DNA from: Geobacter sp. DSM 9736
Lineage (GTDB): Bacteria; Desulfobacterota; Desulfuromonadia; Geobacterales; Geobacteraceae
Reading direction: 5' to 3'
Length of the DNA stretch: 64,000 nucleotides
Assembly: GCF_900187405.1 (NCBI RefSeq)
Contig: NZ_LT896716.1
Location: forward strand, 744,001-808,000
Part shown: piece after piece, positions 63,003 to 64,000 of the stretch
How positions within the stretch are numbered: the first letter of the stretch is position 1
How the letters are laid out: each line of letters begins with the position of its first letter
Made by a program: the position numbers and the translations under genes
The notes under the pieces: model-generated
Seen by the model: only the letters and a program-made list of their open reading frames with translations
Told to the model about the DNA's origin: nothing
Database searches by the model: none

Positions 63003-63079
63003 GCGCTCGTAGCTCAGCTGGATAGAGTACCTGGCTTCGAACCAGGGTGTCGGGAGTTCGAATCTCTCCGAGCGCGCCA
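63003..63079 (+). tRNA. tRNA-Arg (TCG)
   Basis: A 77-nt cloverleaf, acceptor GCGCTCG / CGAGCGC, discriminator G and encoded CCA. The anticodon loop CTTCGAA gives TCG. It is 24 bp after the first tRNA-Arg. Confidence 0.97.
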
Positions 63080-63108
63080 AGTCACGCATCTTCCGCGGGA
63101 CATATCCA

Positions 63109-63137
63109 TTGACAACCTTAGGGTAACATAGTATAAG
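63109..63137 (+). promoter_or_regulatory. Promoter of tRNA-Cys
   Basis: TTGACA (63109-63114), a 17-bp spacer and TATAAG (63132-63137). Confidence 0.8.
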
Positions 63138-63176
63138 AGTCACTCCGTGGGGCTGTAGTAGCACGGGTGCCTATAC

Positions 63177-63251
<75 letters not shown>

Positions 63252-63258
63252 CAAAATC

Positions 63259-63290
63259 AAGGGGTTAGCCAATCAAGGCTAACCCCTTTT
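63259..63290 (+). terminator. Terminator after tRNA-Cys
   Basis: A 12-bp stem AAGGGGTTAGCC / GGCTAACCCCTT with a 6-nt loop and T run. Confidence 0.95.
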
Positions 63291-63296
63291 GCTTTG

Positions 63297-63320
63297 CGCG
63301 TGGCCTCTCGCGTGGCCTCT
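63297..63320. repeat. Two tandem copies of a 12-bp repeat
   Basis: CGCGTGGCCTCT occurs twice in a row just past the tRNA-Cys terminator, followed by T5. It may be part of an integration scar, since tRNA 3' ends are common attachment sites. No integrase gene is visible. Confidence 0.5.
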
Positions 63321-63503
63321 TTTTCGTTGGGAATAAGTGCAACGAATAGAGACGAGGAGAGTTCCAGGGAGACCTACCCCCTACTCAGAACTTCTAAACC
63401 CATCCATGCGTATCCGCCGCAAGGGTTAGAAATTCTTGCTTCACGAAATGAGCGCGAGAAGAGTAGGAAATTCGAAAGACTGCGTTTTTTTCTGGGAGGT
63501 AAA

Positions 63504-64000
63504 ATGGCGGCTGATATTAAGGAGCTCGTACAGCGATATAAGGAAGACCGTGAGTCGGTATACAACACGTGGTTTATCGACAACCAGACGAGGATTAAAG
63601 CCTTCCGCTCGATACGACGGGGGGTCATAGAAGTTATCGAGGCGATCAAGGCCGGCACATTTGGCAATGACTTCAAAGGGTCACCGCTGGAGTTCGTTCT
63701 TACCTGCATTACCGAGCAAAAACAGGTCTTCGAAGGTGCTGCACATCCCTTTTACTGGAAACCGAAGCTGCGCATTCCTGATATCTATGAAAATGATGAG
63801 AATAAAGCTGCCTTTGCGCGCTTCCTTGAGAGTTGTCTTTCCTGCTCAACGGCTGATCGAATTATACGGGAGATTCTCCTCCTGGATGACTGGCGCATAA
63901 AGGGGCTGGGCCCTGCTGTTGCCAACATTCTCTACTTTCTCCACCCGACCCACATGCCTCCCTTCAATACGGCGATGCTCAATGGCTTCAATACTGTCTT
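63504..64000 (+). CDS. Unidentified protein, cut by the right edge
   Basis: ATG 63504 has GGGAGG 5 nt upstream and the frame stays open for 165 codons to the window end. The visible part is helical and charged, with WRIKGLGPAVANILYFLHP, a helix-hairpin-helix-like GLG stretch, followed by PPFNTAMLNGFN. No signal peptide. A nucleic-acid or defence-island function is possible because it follows a tRNA group, but no family is recognised. Confidence 0.6.
   Translation, partial: MAADIKELVQRYKEDRESVYNTWFIDNQTRIKAFRSIRRGVIEVIEAIKAGTFGNDFKGSPLEFVLTCITEQKQVFEGAAHPFYWKPKLRIPDIYENDENKAAFARFLESCLSCSTADRIIREILLLDDWRIKGLGPAVANILYFLHPTHMPPFNTAMLNGFNTV

Noticed and set aside
63374-63709. Leftward frame overlapping the right-edge gene
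   Set aside because: The rightward gene has a strong ribosome site and protein-like sequence; this is its antisense.

Overview
The window looks like a chromosomal segment of a Geobacter-type bacterium (Geobacteraceae or a close relative). The evidence is periplasmic multihaem c-type cytochromes, an acnB-hisS-GGDEF cluster, a two-RCK potassium channel, many c-di-GMP and two-component genes, and an rpoS cluster (surE-pcm-rpoS-apt) downstream of thrS-infC-rpmI-rplT-pheST-ihfA. There are no rRNA genes, no CRISPR array and no intact insertion sequence. Coding density is high, with GC-rich codon use throughout.

Layout. 1-11.9 kb: tail of a zinc metallopeptidase, an Rrf2 regulator, a PAS-GGDEF-EAL protein, a J-domain-like/leucine-rich-repeat protein, the ABC-F factor EttA, a NamZ/DUF1343 muramidase-like protein, class I fructose-bisphosphatase and an NtrC-type response regulator. 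11.9-25 kb: a three-haem lipoprotein cytochrome with a small Fis-like HTH protein, ComEC, a receiver-GAF-like-GGDEF protein carrying the Hypr (cGAMP synthase) serine, hisS and acnB, then a YbaK-type editing domain, a Gly/Thr-rich secreted protein and a rubredoxin-like/beta-lactamase-fold protein. 25-33 kb: lipocalin, K+ channel, PPOX-type protein, AraC regulator, a polytopic TPR protein, a zinc ribbon, a peptidoglycan-binding protein, an alpha/beta hydrolase and a PAS/Cys-rich protein. 33-41 kb: an arsenic-linked region described below. 40.6-52 kb: a chemoreceptor, small peptides, a BioD-like/DRTGG protein, a SulP transporter with its MarR regulator, Hsp20 and a GT9 glycosyltransferase. 52-63.3 kb: tRNA-Val, translation genes, tRNA-Pro, surE-pcm-rpoS-apt, and a tRNA-Arg/Arg/Cys group. 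The right edge enters an unidentified gene just past tRNA-Cys.

The most interesting region is 33.2-40.6 kb. acr3 and arsR are read leftwards. A c7-type cytochrome, an AhpD-like gene, a four-cluster Fe-S protein and a Tat-exported molybdopterin oxidoreductase are read rightwards from the same 70-bp control region. The same inverted repeat (ATATTCG-N6-CGAATAT, one copy with one mismatch) lies in the arsR/cytochrome divergent promoter and upstream of acr3, so ArsR may control both directions. The AhpD-like gene has an in-frame TGA where the second Cys of the CxxC motif would be, followed 11 nt later by a perfect SECIS-like hairpin. It also carries an apparent one-base frameshift. This suggests a respiratory or redox arsenic (or related oxyanion) module with a selenocysteine peroxidase-like partner, partly decayed or affected by a sequence error.

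Other points of note are a GGDEF protein with the Hypr Ser plus a receiver whose phospho-acceptor Asp is Glu, infC starting with AUA, several clean palindromic operators, and at least six small genes of 50-57 codons, most with good ribosome binding sites.
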